A stretch of DNA of 5,561 nt. Origin: an uncultured bacterium. GTDB taxonomy: Bacteria > Bacteroidota > Bacteroidia > Bacteroidales > Bacteroidaceae. The notes beneath the pieces were generated by a model. The model made no database searches. It was not told where the DNA came from and saw only the letters and a program-made list of their open reading frames with translations. The translations under genes were made by a program, and so were the position numbers. Location: positions 1 to 5,561 of the forward strand of contig CAJMQV010000128.1 of assembly GCA_905215575.1 (NCBI GenBank), given 5' to 3'. Shown piece after piece: positions 1 through 5,510 of the stretch. The number at the start of each line of letters is the position of its first letter. Within the stretch, counting starts at the first letter, position 1.

Positions 1-45
1 AATACCTATAACAAACCAAAAAGATACGGGAGGGTTGCCAAATGA
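1..45 (+). CDS. rnfD: RnfD C-terminus (partial, 5' end outside window)
   Basis: Frame 1 from the left edge reads NTYNKPKRYGRVAK and then TGA. This resembles the end of RnfD, where the last helix is followed by a short basic cytoplasmic tail with a [K/R]PK-aromatic-G pattern. RnfD is the membrane subunit of the Rnf complex that carries covalent FMN, and it normally sits directly before rnfG. The stop codon overlaps the rnfG start as ATGA (42-45), so the two genes are probably translationally coupled. Only 14 residues are visible, so the assignment rests on this tail pattern plus gene order. No catalytic residue can be checked. Confidence 0.75.
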   Translation, partial: NTYNKPKRYGRVAK

Positions 46-638
46 AAAAACTGAAATCTAATCTGGTAAATATGACGGTAGTGCTGACCGTTATCTCAGT
101 GATTGCCGGCGGTGTGCTGGCTTATGTGAATCAGGTGACCCAGGGACCGATTGCCGCCATCAACGAGCAGAAGTTGCAGGACGGTATCAAACAGGTGATA
201 TTGGGTACAACAGACGGTGAACTCAATGTGGAGCAGCCCGATACGCTCGACGGCGGTTATGTGCTTTACAAGACGGATAAGGGAACTGCCGTTATGGCCA
301 TTGAAAACGGTTTTGCAGGACCTATCTCTGTGTTGGTGGGCTTCGACGAGCAGGGTGCTGTCAAGGGATACACCATTCTGGCCACATCAGAAACTCCGGG
401 TCTGGGAGTCAAGGCAGATACCTGGTTCCAGAAAGACGGTAAGGGAAGCATCATCGGCCGTAATCCGGGCGAGAAGGAGCTGGTCGTTTCCAAGGATGGA
501 GGTGATGTAGACGCCATTACGGCTTCGACCATTACCAGCCGTGCTTTTCTGAAAGCGGTGAACAATGCTTATCAAGTATATAAGAACAACGGACAGTGGA
601 CCGATACCAACAGCGGTGCTTCGCAGAAGGCACATTAA
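42..638 (+). CDS. rnfG: Rnf complex subunit RnfG (FMN-binding)
   Basis: RnfG is the extracytoplasmic electron-carrier subunit of the ferredoxin:NAD+ oxidoreductase (Rnf). It is anchored by one N-terminal helix and holds covalently bound FMN. The 198-residue product has a basic N-terminus, one hydrophobic segment at about residues 9-28, and an FMN_bind domain at about 85-180. That domain includes the conserved ETPGLG motif (117-122) and the flavinylation site D157-A-I-T160-A-S-T163-I-T165. By family knowledge, ApbE attaches FMN through a phosphoester to the Thr equivalent to T163. The usual [S/T]GAT core reads TAST here. The start is supported by a purine-rich GGGAGGG (28-34) seven bases upstream and by the ATGA overlap with rnfD. 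The family length is about 190-220 residues. NqrC is a paralogue, but NqrC is longer, and the rnfE/rnfA neighbours favour RnfG. Confidence 0.93.
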   Translation: MKKLKSNLVNMTVVLTVISVIAGGVLAYVNQVTQGPIAAINEQKLQDGIKQVILGTTDGELNVEQPDTLDGGYVLYKTDKGTAVMAIENGFAGPISVLVGFDEQGAVKGYTILATSETPGLGVKADTWFQKDGKGSIIGRNPGEKELVVSKDGGDVDAITASTITSRAFLKAVNNAYQVYKNNGQWTDTNSGASQKAH

Positions 639-673
639 GACATGTGGAAGGTTTATTGTTGAAACATACGGAA

Positions 674-680
674 AAGGAGA
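674..680 (+). promoter_or_regulatory. Shine-Dalgarno-like site of rnfE
   Basis: AAGGAGA lies six bases before the ATG at 687 and fixes that start. It stands out because Bacteroidales genes often lack a clear Shine-Dalgarno sequence. rnfA and galE in this window have none. Confidence 0.6.
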
Positions 681-686
681 ATAAAT

Positions 687-1271
687 ATGAATAGCTTTAA
701 AGTTTTGATGAATGGCATCATCAAAGAGAATCCTACCTTTGTGTTGCTGCTCGGTATGTGTCCGACACTCGGAACTACCTCATCGGCTCTGAACGGTATG
801 TCTATGGGACTGGCCACCACCTTTGTGCTGATCTGCTCCAATGTAGTCATCTCGCTCATCAAGAATCTGATTCCGGATACCGTGCGTATTCCGGCTTTCA
901 TTGTGGTGATCGCTTCGTTTGTGACTGCCTTGCAGATGATCATGCAGGCTTTTGCTCCCGATATCTATGCATCTCTTGGTCTGTTTATCCCGCTGATTGT
1001 GGTGAACTGTATCATTCTGGGGCGTGCCGAGGCTTTTGCAAGCAAACACGGCGTGGTTCCGTCCTTCTTTGACGGTCTGGGCATGGGTCTTGGTTTTACA
1101 CTGGCGCTGACAATTCTGGGTGCGATTCGCGAGTTGTTGGGTACCGGCAAACTGTTCGGAATGACTTTGTGGGCCGAGGATTACGGAATGCTGATGTTCG
1201 TGCTGGCGCCGGGCGCATTCCTGGTTTTGGGTTATCTCATAGCCATTGTCAATAAGATAAGAAAGGTATAA
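687..1271 (+). CDS. rnfE: Rnf complex membrane subunit RnfE
   Basis: RnfE is one of two homologous six-helix inner-membrane subunits that form the ion-translocating core of the Rnf complex. Together with RnfA it carries an iron centre inside the membrane. The 194-residue product is very hydrophobic, with helices at roughly 17-33, 40-60, 69-90, 95-115, 128-150 and 168-188. Its two half-site motifs each contain a ligand cysteine: LLGMCPTLG (C25) and PLIVVNCIILGRAEAFAS (C108). These match the paired cysteines known from RnfE/NqrD. The CPTL form of the first motif and the flanking rnfG and rnfA favour RnfE over NqrD. It begins 48 bases after rnfG with a good ribosome-binding site and ends 19 bases before rnfA, so it is part of the same operon. 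No truncation or frameshift is seen. Confidence 0.95.
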   Translation: MNSFKVLMNGIIKENPTFVLLLGMCPTLGTTSSALNGMSMGLATTFVLICSNVVISLIKNLIPDTVRIPAFIVVIASFVTALQMIMQAFAPDIYASLGLFIPLIVVNCIILGRAEAFASKHGVVPSFFDGLGMGLGFTLALTILGAIRELLGTGKLFGMTLWAEDYGMLMFVLAPGAFLVLGYLIAIVNKIRKV

Positions 1272-1290
1272 CCTCATCAAAAAAGTCATT

Positions 1291-1905
1291 ATGGAATTAT
1301 TCTATCAATACATTATCGTTTTTATCACAGCGATATTTGTCAATAACGTCGTTCTTTCCCAGATTTTGGGAATCTGCCCTTTCCTTGGTGTATCGAAAAA
1401 AGTGGACACCGCTCTGGGTATGTCGGCAGCGGTTGCCTTTGTGCTTGTACTGGCCACACTGGTGACCTTTGTGTTGCAGAAATATGTGCTCGATCCCAAT
1501 GATCTGGGATATTTGCAGACTATCGCCTTCATCTTGGTGATTGCTGCTTTGGTGCAGATGGTTGAAATCATTCTGAAGAAAGTCTCTCCGGCCCTGTATC
1601 AGGCTTTGGGAGTATTCCTTCCTCTGATCACAACAAACTGTGCCGTATTAGGTGTGGCCATTCTGGTTATCCAGAAAGATTTTGATCTGCTGATGGGAGT
1701 GTGGTATGCTCTGAGCACAGCGCTCGGTTTCGGACTGGCATTGACTATCTTTGCCGGAATCCGCGAACAGCTGAGCATGATGCCGATTCCGAAGGGAATG
1801 CAGGGAATGAGTATCGCACTGGTTACAGCCGGTTTGCTGGCTATGGCCTTTATGGGCTTCAGTGGAGTGGATAACGGACTCAAACTCCTGTTTCAGGTAG
1901 GCTGA
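1291..1905 (+). CDS. rnfA: Rnf complex membrane subunit RnfA
   Basis: RnfA is the second six-helix core subunit of the Rnf ion pump. It is homologous to RnfE but inserted in the opposite topology, and it pairs with RnfE to hold the intramembrane iron centre. The 204-residue product starts with the typical NNVVLSQILGICPFLGVSKK segment containing C29. It has the second motif LPLITTNCAVLGVAI with C117, and the late GLALTIFAGIREQL segment (148-161) typical of the family. It begins 19 bases after rnfE with no obvious Shine-Dalgarno sequence, and it is the last gene of the operon. A terminator follows 23 bases after its stop. In many other bacteria rnfB comes directly after rnfA; here it does not. 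NqrE is the closest alternative identity but is unlikely given the neighbours. Confidence 0.95.
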   Translation: MELFYQYIIVFITAIFVNNVVLSQILGICPFLGVSKKVDTALGMSAAVAFVLVLATLVTFVLQKYVLDPNDLGYLQTIAFILVIAALVQMVEIILKKVSPALYQALGVFLPLITTNCAVLGVAILVIQKDFDLLMGVWYALSTALGFGLALTIFAGIREQLSMMPIPKGMQGMSIALVTAGLLAMAFMGFSGVDNGLKLLFQVG

Positions 1906-1928
1906 TCCGAAAGATTAAGAATAAAAAG

Positions 1929-1957
1929 GCCCGAAGAACGCTCTTCGGGCTTTTTTT
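1929..1957 (+). terminator. Rho-independent terminator of the rnf operon
   Basis: A perfect 9-bp GC-rich stem (1929-1937 with 1942-1950) has a four-base loop and is followed at once by seven T (1951-1957). Five A at 1923-1927 precede it, so the hairpin also meets the pattern in reverse. Because galE points the same way, the relevant job is to end the rnf transcript. Confidence 0.93.
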
Positions 1958-1975
1958 CTAAAAAAATCTTTTCAT

Positions 1976-2011
1976 TTTGAATGGCGGTATCATAAATATT
2001 GTCTATATTTG
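1976..2011 (+). promoter_or_regulatory. Bacteroidetes-type promoter of galE
   Basis: TATATTTG at 2004-2011 matches the Bacteroides -7 consensus TAnnTTTG exactly. A TTTG at 1976-1979 can serve as the -33 element. The 24-base gap between them is a few bases longer than usual, so the -33 call is weaker than the -7 call. Transcription would start near 2016-2020, giving a leader of about 26-30 bases before the galE ATG. The site lies between the rnf terminator and galE, where a promoter is needed. Confidence 0.65.
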
Positions 2012-2045
2012 CTGTATCAAACATTAACAACAACATTTAACTGAT

Positions 2046-3080
2046 ATGAAAGAAACTATTTTGGTAACTGGTGGAACAGGTTTCATCGGCTCACACACGA
2101 CAGTAGAACTTCAGGCTGCCGGATATGACGTAGTAATTGTAGATAATCTGTCAAATTCTCGTGAAGATGTACTGGATGGTATCGAGAAGATCTCTGGTAT
2201 TCGTCCTGCTTTTGAGAAGATCGACTTGTGCGATTTCGAAGCTACTGAGAACGTGTTCAAGAAATATCCAAAAATTAGTGGTATTATTCACTTTGCAGCA
2301 AGTAAGGCTGTAGGCGAAAGCGTTGAGAAGCCTTTGAAGTACTACCGCAACAACATCCTTTCATTGGTTAACCTGTTGGAGTTGATGCCTAAGTATAACG
2401 TTAAGGGTATTATCTTCTCTTCTTCATGTACAGTTTACGGTCAGCCAGACGTGTTGCCTGCAACTGAGGAAACTCCAATTAAGAAGGCTGAGAGCCCATA
2501 CGGAAATACAAAACAGATCAACGAAGAGATCATTTACGATACAGTAAAGAGCGGATCTCCAATCAAGGCTATCCTGTTGCGTTACTTCAACCCAATCGGT
2601 TCACACCCATCTGCAATCATCGGTGAGATGCCAAACGGTGTTCCTCAGAACCTGATTCCTTACTTGACTCAGGCTGCTATGGGTATCCGCAAGGAGTTGA
2701 GCGTATTCGGTGACGACTATGATACTCCAGACGGATCATGTATCCGCGACTACATCTATGTAGTAGACTTGGCTAAGGCTCACGTATGTGCTATGACTCG
2801 TATCATGGAAGATAAGACTACTGAGCCTGTTGAGGTTTACAACGTAGGTACCGGTAAGGGAACCAGCGTATTGGAATTGATCCACGCCTTCGAGAAGGCT
2901 ACCGGCGTGAAACTGCCTTATAAGATTGTAGGCCGTCGTCCGGGTGATATCGTTAAGGTATGGGGTAATGTAGACAAGGCCAACAAGGTGTTGGGCTGGA
3001 AGGCAGAAACTCCGCTGGAAGACGTATTGGCAACTGCATGGAAATGGCAGTGCGCTCTGCGTGAAAGAGGTATTATGTAA
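2046..3080 (+). CDS. galE: UDP-glucose 4-epimerase
   Basis: This cytosolic extended short-chain dehydrogenase/reductase interconverts UDP-glucose and UDP-galactose through bound NAD. It serves galactose use (Leloir pathway) and sugar-nucleotide supply for capsule, LPS and glycoproteins. The 344-residue product matches the family length (about 340). It has the NAD-binding loop G9-GTG12-FIG15 and the adenosine-ribose acidic residue D33. It also has HFAASKAVGES (82-92), the catalytic serine region FSSSCTVYG (S127) and the Y152-x-x-x-K156 pair. RYFNPIGSHPS (179-189) and SCIRDYIYVVDLA (231-243) complete the substrate-binding part. The residue matching the E. coli Y299 gate is V305, small enough that UDP-GlcNAc/UDP-GalNAc might also be accepted; this is an inference. 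The ATG has no strong Shine-Dalgarno sequence but lies just after a good promoter. Proline codons are 17 of 19 CCA or CCT, unlike the CCG-rich neighbours, which suggests high expression. Confidence 0.96.
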   Translation: MKETILVTGGTGFIGSHTTVELQAAGYDVVIVDNLSNSREDVLDGIEKISGIRPAFEKIDLCDFEATENVFKKYPKISGIIHFAASKAVGESVEKPLKYYRNNILSLVNLLELMPKYNVKGIIFSSSCTVYGQPDVLPATEETPIKKAESPYGNTKQINEEIIYDTVKSGSPIKAILLRYFNPIGSHPSAIIGEMPNGVPQNLIPYLTQAAMGIRKELSVFGDDYDTPDGSCIRDYIYVVDLAKAHVCAMTRIMEDKTTEPVEVYNVGTGKGTSVLELIHAFEKATGVKLPYKIVGRRPGDIVKVWGNVDKANKVLGWKAETPLEDVLATAWKWQCALRERGIM

Positions 3081-3319
3081 TTCGATTACAATTTGTAATT
3101 AAGATATTCATTACGTTGAACACTTTATGTGTTCCTATGCAGAAGGTGTGATGCATTCTGAAGTATGTGAATATGACGGAGTGTTACTTATGGATTCATT
3201 CATAGACAGATCTTCTGTATTAGTGTTTTGTCGTGTTTTATTTTGTGTTTGTGTTGTTGCTATCCCTCGACGTGAGTCGGGGGATAGTCTTTTTGTAGGA
3301 CTGACTGATCATAAAAATT
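3081..3319. other. Intergenic region with small dyads, no supported gene
   Basis: This 239-base AT-rich gap separates galE from the channel gene. It contains a dyad at 3085-3099 (7-base arms, ATTACAA and TTGTAAT), a 6-bp hairpin at 3118-3134 (GAACAC, loop TTTAT, GTGTTC), a weak 6-bp hairpin at 3193-3208 and a strong hairpin at 3260-3287. I found no exact TAnnTTTG promoter element. A 72-codon reading frame beginning at 3127 runs through the strong hairpin and into the next gene; it has no recognisable content and is not called. The region may be the 3' UTR of galE, the leader of the channel gene, or both. Confidence 0.6.
3260..3294 (+). terminator. Intrinsic terminator-type hairpin between galE and the channel gene
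   Basis: A 12-bp stem (3260-3271 with 3276-3287, one G-T wobble) with a GTGA loop is followed by TCTTTTT (3288-3294). The structure has the form of a Rho-independent terminator. It would end a galE transcript with a 3' UTR of about 210 bases. It could also act as an attenuator in the leader of the channel gene, whose ATG is only 25 bases after the T-tract. Confidence 0.82.
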
Positions 3320-4597
3320 ATGGATTTGATAGAAACTTTTTATAATGACATATTGGCGGCCCTGGGACTGGACAAGATGGATGCGTTGGGACGTCTGGCC
3401 TTTTACCGGCTGATGATCCTGTTGCTGAGTGCCCTGCTCATGTGGTTCGCTTTTTGGTTTTTCAAGCGGATTCTGAAGCCGGTGGTAAGTCGTATTGTCG
3501 AGCGTACCCAAGTGTCGTGGGACGATCATCTGTTTAATGAGAAGGTGCTGAACACCACTTGTCATCTCATTCCCCCGATTGTTTTGTTTCTGATGGTGCC
3601 GGTGATTTTTTATCGCTTCCCGGATATGCAGATGCCGGAGCACGACGAAGCTTTCCGTGCGTTCTGTTATGCCATGACCAAGATTTATATGGTTCTTGTT
3701 GTGGTACGTTGGTGTTTTGTAGTGCTTTCCAGTATCCGACTGATTACCGACGAGATACTCGACCACCGCAACAGCTATGTTTTGGGTGTAATCCAGCTGT
3801 TTAAGATCATCATCGGTTTTGTGGGTTTCATCATTATAGTGAGTATTCTGATGAACCGCTCTCCGGTGGCTCTGTTTGCCGGATTGGGTGCCGCAGCTAC
3901 AATCCTGATGTTGGTGTTCAAGGACTCCATATTGGGACTGGTGGCCGGTGTGCAACTTTCGTCCAACGATATGCTGCGCAAAGGCGACTGGATCACGGTG
4001 CCGCAGAGTGGGGCAGACGGTTATGTGGAAGAGATTTCCCTGTCTACGGTCAAGGTTCGCAATTTCGACAATACCATCACCACAATACCGCCGTATTCTC
4101 TGATCAGCCAGTCGTTTCAGAACTGGCGCGGCATGCAGACCAGCGGAGGCCGCAGAGTGCGCCGCTCGCTGTTAATCGATACGACCACCGTTCACCGTTG
4201 CAGTGAGCAGGAATGCCGCGAGATAGCTTCTACCGGACTGGTTGACGTGGCCGCCTGTCCCGAAAACGAGCGTGTGAATTTGATTCTTTTCTGCCGGGCC
4301 ATGGAATGTTTCTTGCGGAGCGAAGATGAGCTGGTGAACACGGACATGAAACTTATGGTGCGCCAGATGCCGGTTACGGCACAGGGATTACCCGTGGAGT
4401 TTTATTTCTTTCTGAGAGATAAGGAATGGGTGACCTATGAGCATAATATGAGCACGCTGATTGCCCGTATCATGACACTGGTGCCCCGTTTCGGACTGAA
4501 GCTTTACCAGGCTCCTTCGGGACGTGATCTGCTCGCCTTGAATGCGGCGGGCGAGGCGGAAAGTCAGCATGTTTCCGACGTGCCAAGCGGACGTTGA
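3320..4597 (+). CDS. Mechanosensitive ion channel, MscS family, YbdG-like
   Basis: This is an inner-membrane channel expected to open under membrane tension and release solutes during osmotic downshock. The 425-residue product has hydrophobic segments at about 29-48, 83-99, 117-137 and 156-177. The pore-lining helix follows at about 182-205, with the alternating small residues AGLGAAA (187-193). The MscS beta domain comes next (about 206-270): KDSILGLVAGVQL, then RKGDWITVPQSGADGYVEEISLSTVKVRNFDNT with its DG-V--I pattern. QNWRGMQTSGGRRVRRS (267-283) is a signature of the YbdG group (MscM-type miniconductance channels, about 415 residues in E. coli), so I prefer YbdG-like over classical MscS (286 residues). 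The C-terminal cytosolic domain extends to about 398, with a polar tail. The start at 3320 lacks a clear Shine-Dalgarno sequence; an in-frame ATG at 3377 (M20) is possible but would remove the family-like N-terminus. No same-strand partner gene is visible. Confidence 0.9.
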   Translation: MDLIETFYNDILAALGLDKMDALGRLAFYRLMILLLSALLMWFAFWFFKRILKPVVSRIVERTQVSWDDHLFNEKVLNTTCHLIPPIVLFLMVPVIFYRFPDMQMPEHDEAFRAFCYAMTKIYMVLVVVRWCFVVLSSIRLITDEILDHRNSYVLGVIQLFKIIIGFVGFIIIVSILMNRSPVALFAGLGAAATILMLVFKDSILGLVAGVQLSSNDMLRKGDWITVPQSGADGYVEEISLSTVKVRNFDNTITTIPPYSLISQSFQNWRGMQTSGGRRVRRSLLIDTTTVHRCSEQECREIASTGLVDVAACPENERVNLILFCRAMECFLRSEDELVNTDMKLMVRQMPVTAQGLPVEFYFFLRDKEWVTYEHNMSTLIARIMTLVPRFGLKLYQAPSGRDLLALNAAGEAESQHVSDVPSGR

Positions 4598-4695
4598 AAA
4601 TGTTTTTTGAAAGAGATATTCCTGCATCGTTCGGGATGGTTCAGGCAAGTAGGGAGGAGAGAATAAGAATGCCCGAAAGGGATTCGGAAAAACGC

Positions 4696-4754
4696 TCCCG
4701 ACGAAATTTTCAATTCGTTTCGATGTTTTGAAAATTTCGTCCCGACGATTTTTT
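4696..4754. repeat. Imperfect palindromic repeat element with flanking direct repeats
   Basis: A perfect 14-bp inverted repeat (4700-4713 with 4728-4741) encloses a 14-base loop. The nine bases TCCCGACGA occur at 4696-4704 and again at 4740-4748, overlapping the stem ends on each side. T6 follows at 4749-4754, seven bases beyond the stem, so the element might end plus-strand transcripts, though the spacing is not ideal for an intrinsic terminator. The arrangement resembles short dispersed intergenic repeats (REP/BIME-like), but copy number cannot be judged from one window. Confidence 0.6.
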
Positions 4755-4762
4755 GATGCGGT

Positions 4763-4809
4763 AAAAACAAGAATGAGGCATGTCCATGGCGGGCATGCCT
4801 CATTCTTGT
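4763..4809 (-). terminator. Rho-independent terminator of the MBL hydrolase gene
   Basis: A perfect 15-bp stem (4768-4782 with 4794-4808) extends inward by three pairs (one of them G-T) to a five-base loop at 4786-4790, and outward by one A-T pair. On the minus strand the stem runs directly into TTTTT (4767-4763). On the plus strand it is followed by GTATAGAG, not a T-tract. The hairpin lies about 45 bases after the stop of the minus-strand hydrolase gene, so it best serves that gene. Confidence 0.85.
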
Positions 4810-4853
4810 ATAGAGATATCGGGAAACTGTGTTCCGTTGGTCTGTGATGATGA

Positions 4854-5495
4854 TCAGAAGTAAGGATTGTTCTCCCGTTCGAAGCCAACGCTGGTCGGTT
4901 CGCCATGACCGGAATAAACCTTCACGTCGGCCGGAAGAGTCATGATCTTATTTCTCAGACTGCTTACCAGTTGCTCGTAATTGCCACCGGGGAAGTCCGT
5001 ACGTCCGATGCTCATGCAGAAGAGCGAATCGCCCGAGAAGAGCACCTTCTCTTCGGCACAATAGAAGCAGATGCCGCCCGGAGTGTGTCCCGGAGTGTGA
5101 ATCACCTGCAAGGTGTGGCTTCCGAAGGTAATCTCATCTCCTTCGTTCAGCAAGCGGCCCAGGGCCGGCATGGGGTGACGGTTGGCGGTGCCCAGAAACA
5201 TCTGGCACTGTCCGTCCATATTGTTATAGAGCGCGGCATCCGCCGGATGGCATTCCGGCAGCACCTCATAACGGTTGGCAATGAAGCCGCAACCGAAGAT
5301 GTGGTCAAAGTGCGTGTGCGTGTAAATCTGATGTACGGGGCGCAACTGTTCCTCTTCGATGTAGGAAGCGATGGCCTGCTCGTTGGCGGCATCATAAGCG
5401 CCGCAGTCGATGATGACCGCTTCGCGCGTTTCGTCGCTTACAATGTAGCAGTTCTCCGCCACCATATTGGTGACGATGCGTTTTACTTTCAGCAT
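4854..5495 (-). CDS. MBL-fold metallo-hydrolase, glyoxalase II-like
   Basis: This is a cytosolic binuclear metal hydrolase of the metallo-beta-lactamase superfamily, glyoxalase-II/YcbL-like branch. Such enzymes typically cleave thioesters; the true substrate is not shown by sequence. Counting from the ATG at 5495 the protein has 213 residues, typical of the short, single-domain group. Metal ligands are in order: H60-T-H62-F-D64-H65 (from THTHFDH), H137 in HTPGHTPGG, D156 in FSGDSLF and H197 in YSGHGEPT. It ends with the family-like FERENNPYF. It lacks the extra C-terminal helical domain of classical glutathione-dependent glyoxalase II. A TTG at 5507 would add four residues, but the ATG is preferred because it is the standard codon and MLKVKRIVTNMVAENCYIV matches a usual N-terminus. 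It begins 15 bases after the stop of an upstream minus-strand gene, so the two are probably co-transcribed. Confidence 0.92.
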   Translation of the reverse strand: MLKVKRIVTNMVAENCYIVSDETREAVIIDCGAYDAANEQAIASYIEEEQLRPVHQIYTHTHFDHIFGCGFIANRYEVLPECHPADAALYNNMDGQCQMFLGTANRHPMPALGRLLNEGDEITFGSHTLQVIHTPGHTPGGICFYCAEEKVLFSGDSLFCMSIGRTDFPGGNYEQLVSSLRNKIMTLPADVKVYSGHGEPTSVGFERENNPYF

Positions 5496-5510
5496 GTCGT
5501 TCTGCAAGTT

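Larger units (their letters stand above)
4598..4853. other. Convergent intergenic region with two palindromic elements
   Basis: This 256-base gap lies between the stop of the channel gene and the stop of the minus-strand hydrolase gene. It holds a small dyad (CCGAA at 4673-4677 with TTCGG at 4683-4687), a palindrome with flanking direct repeats (4696-4754) and a long hairpin (4767-4809). Reading frames crossing it have no recognisable content, and I see no gene here. A T-tract just after the channel stop (4603-4608) has only a weak 4-bp stem before it. Confidence 0.6.

Noticed and set aside
687..1905. The two core membrane genes as nqrD and nqrE of the Na+-NQR complex
   Set aside because: The CPTL motif in the first gene, the short RnfG partner and the terminator directly after the second gene (nqrF would be expected) all favour Rnf.
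3127..3345. A 72-codon plus-strand reading frame between galE and the channel gene
   Set aside because: It crosses a strong terminator hairpin, overlaps the first codons of the channel gene in another frame, has no ribosome-binding site and no recognisable motif.
3260..3955. A 231-codon minus-strand frame opposite the channel gene
   Set aside because: The His/Gln-rich, low-quality product is a typical antisense shadow of a membrane-protein gene, which is clearly coding on the other strand.
4603..4608. T6 after the channel stop as an intrinsic terminator
   Set aside because: The only stem before it has four pairs followed by mismatches, and it lies several bases away from the T-tract.
4388..4906. 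A 172-codon minus-strand frame across the convergent gap
   Set aside because: It runs through both palindromes and overlaps the real ends of two genes; the product resembles no family.
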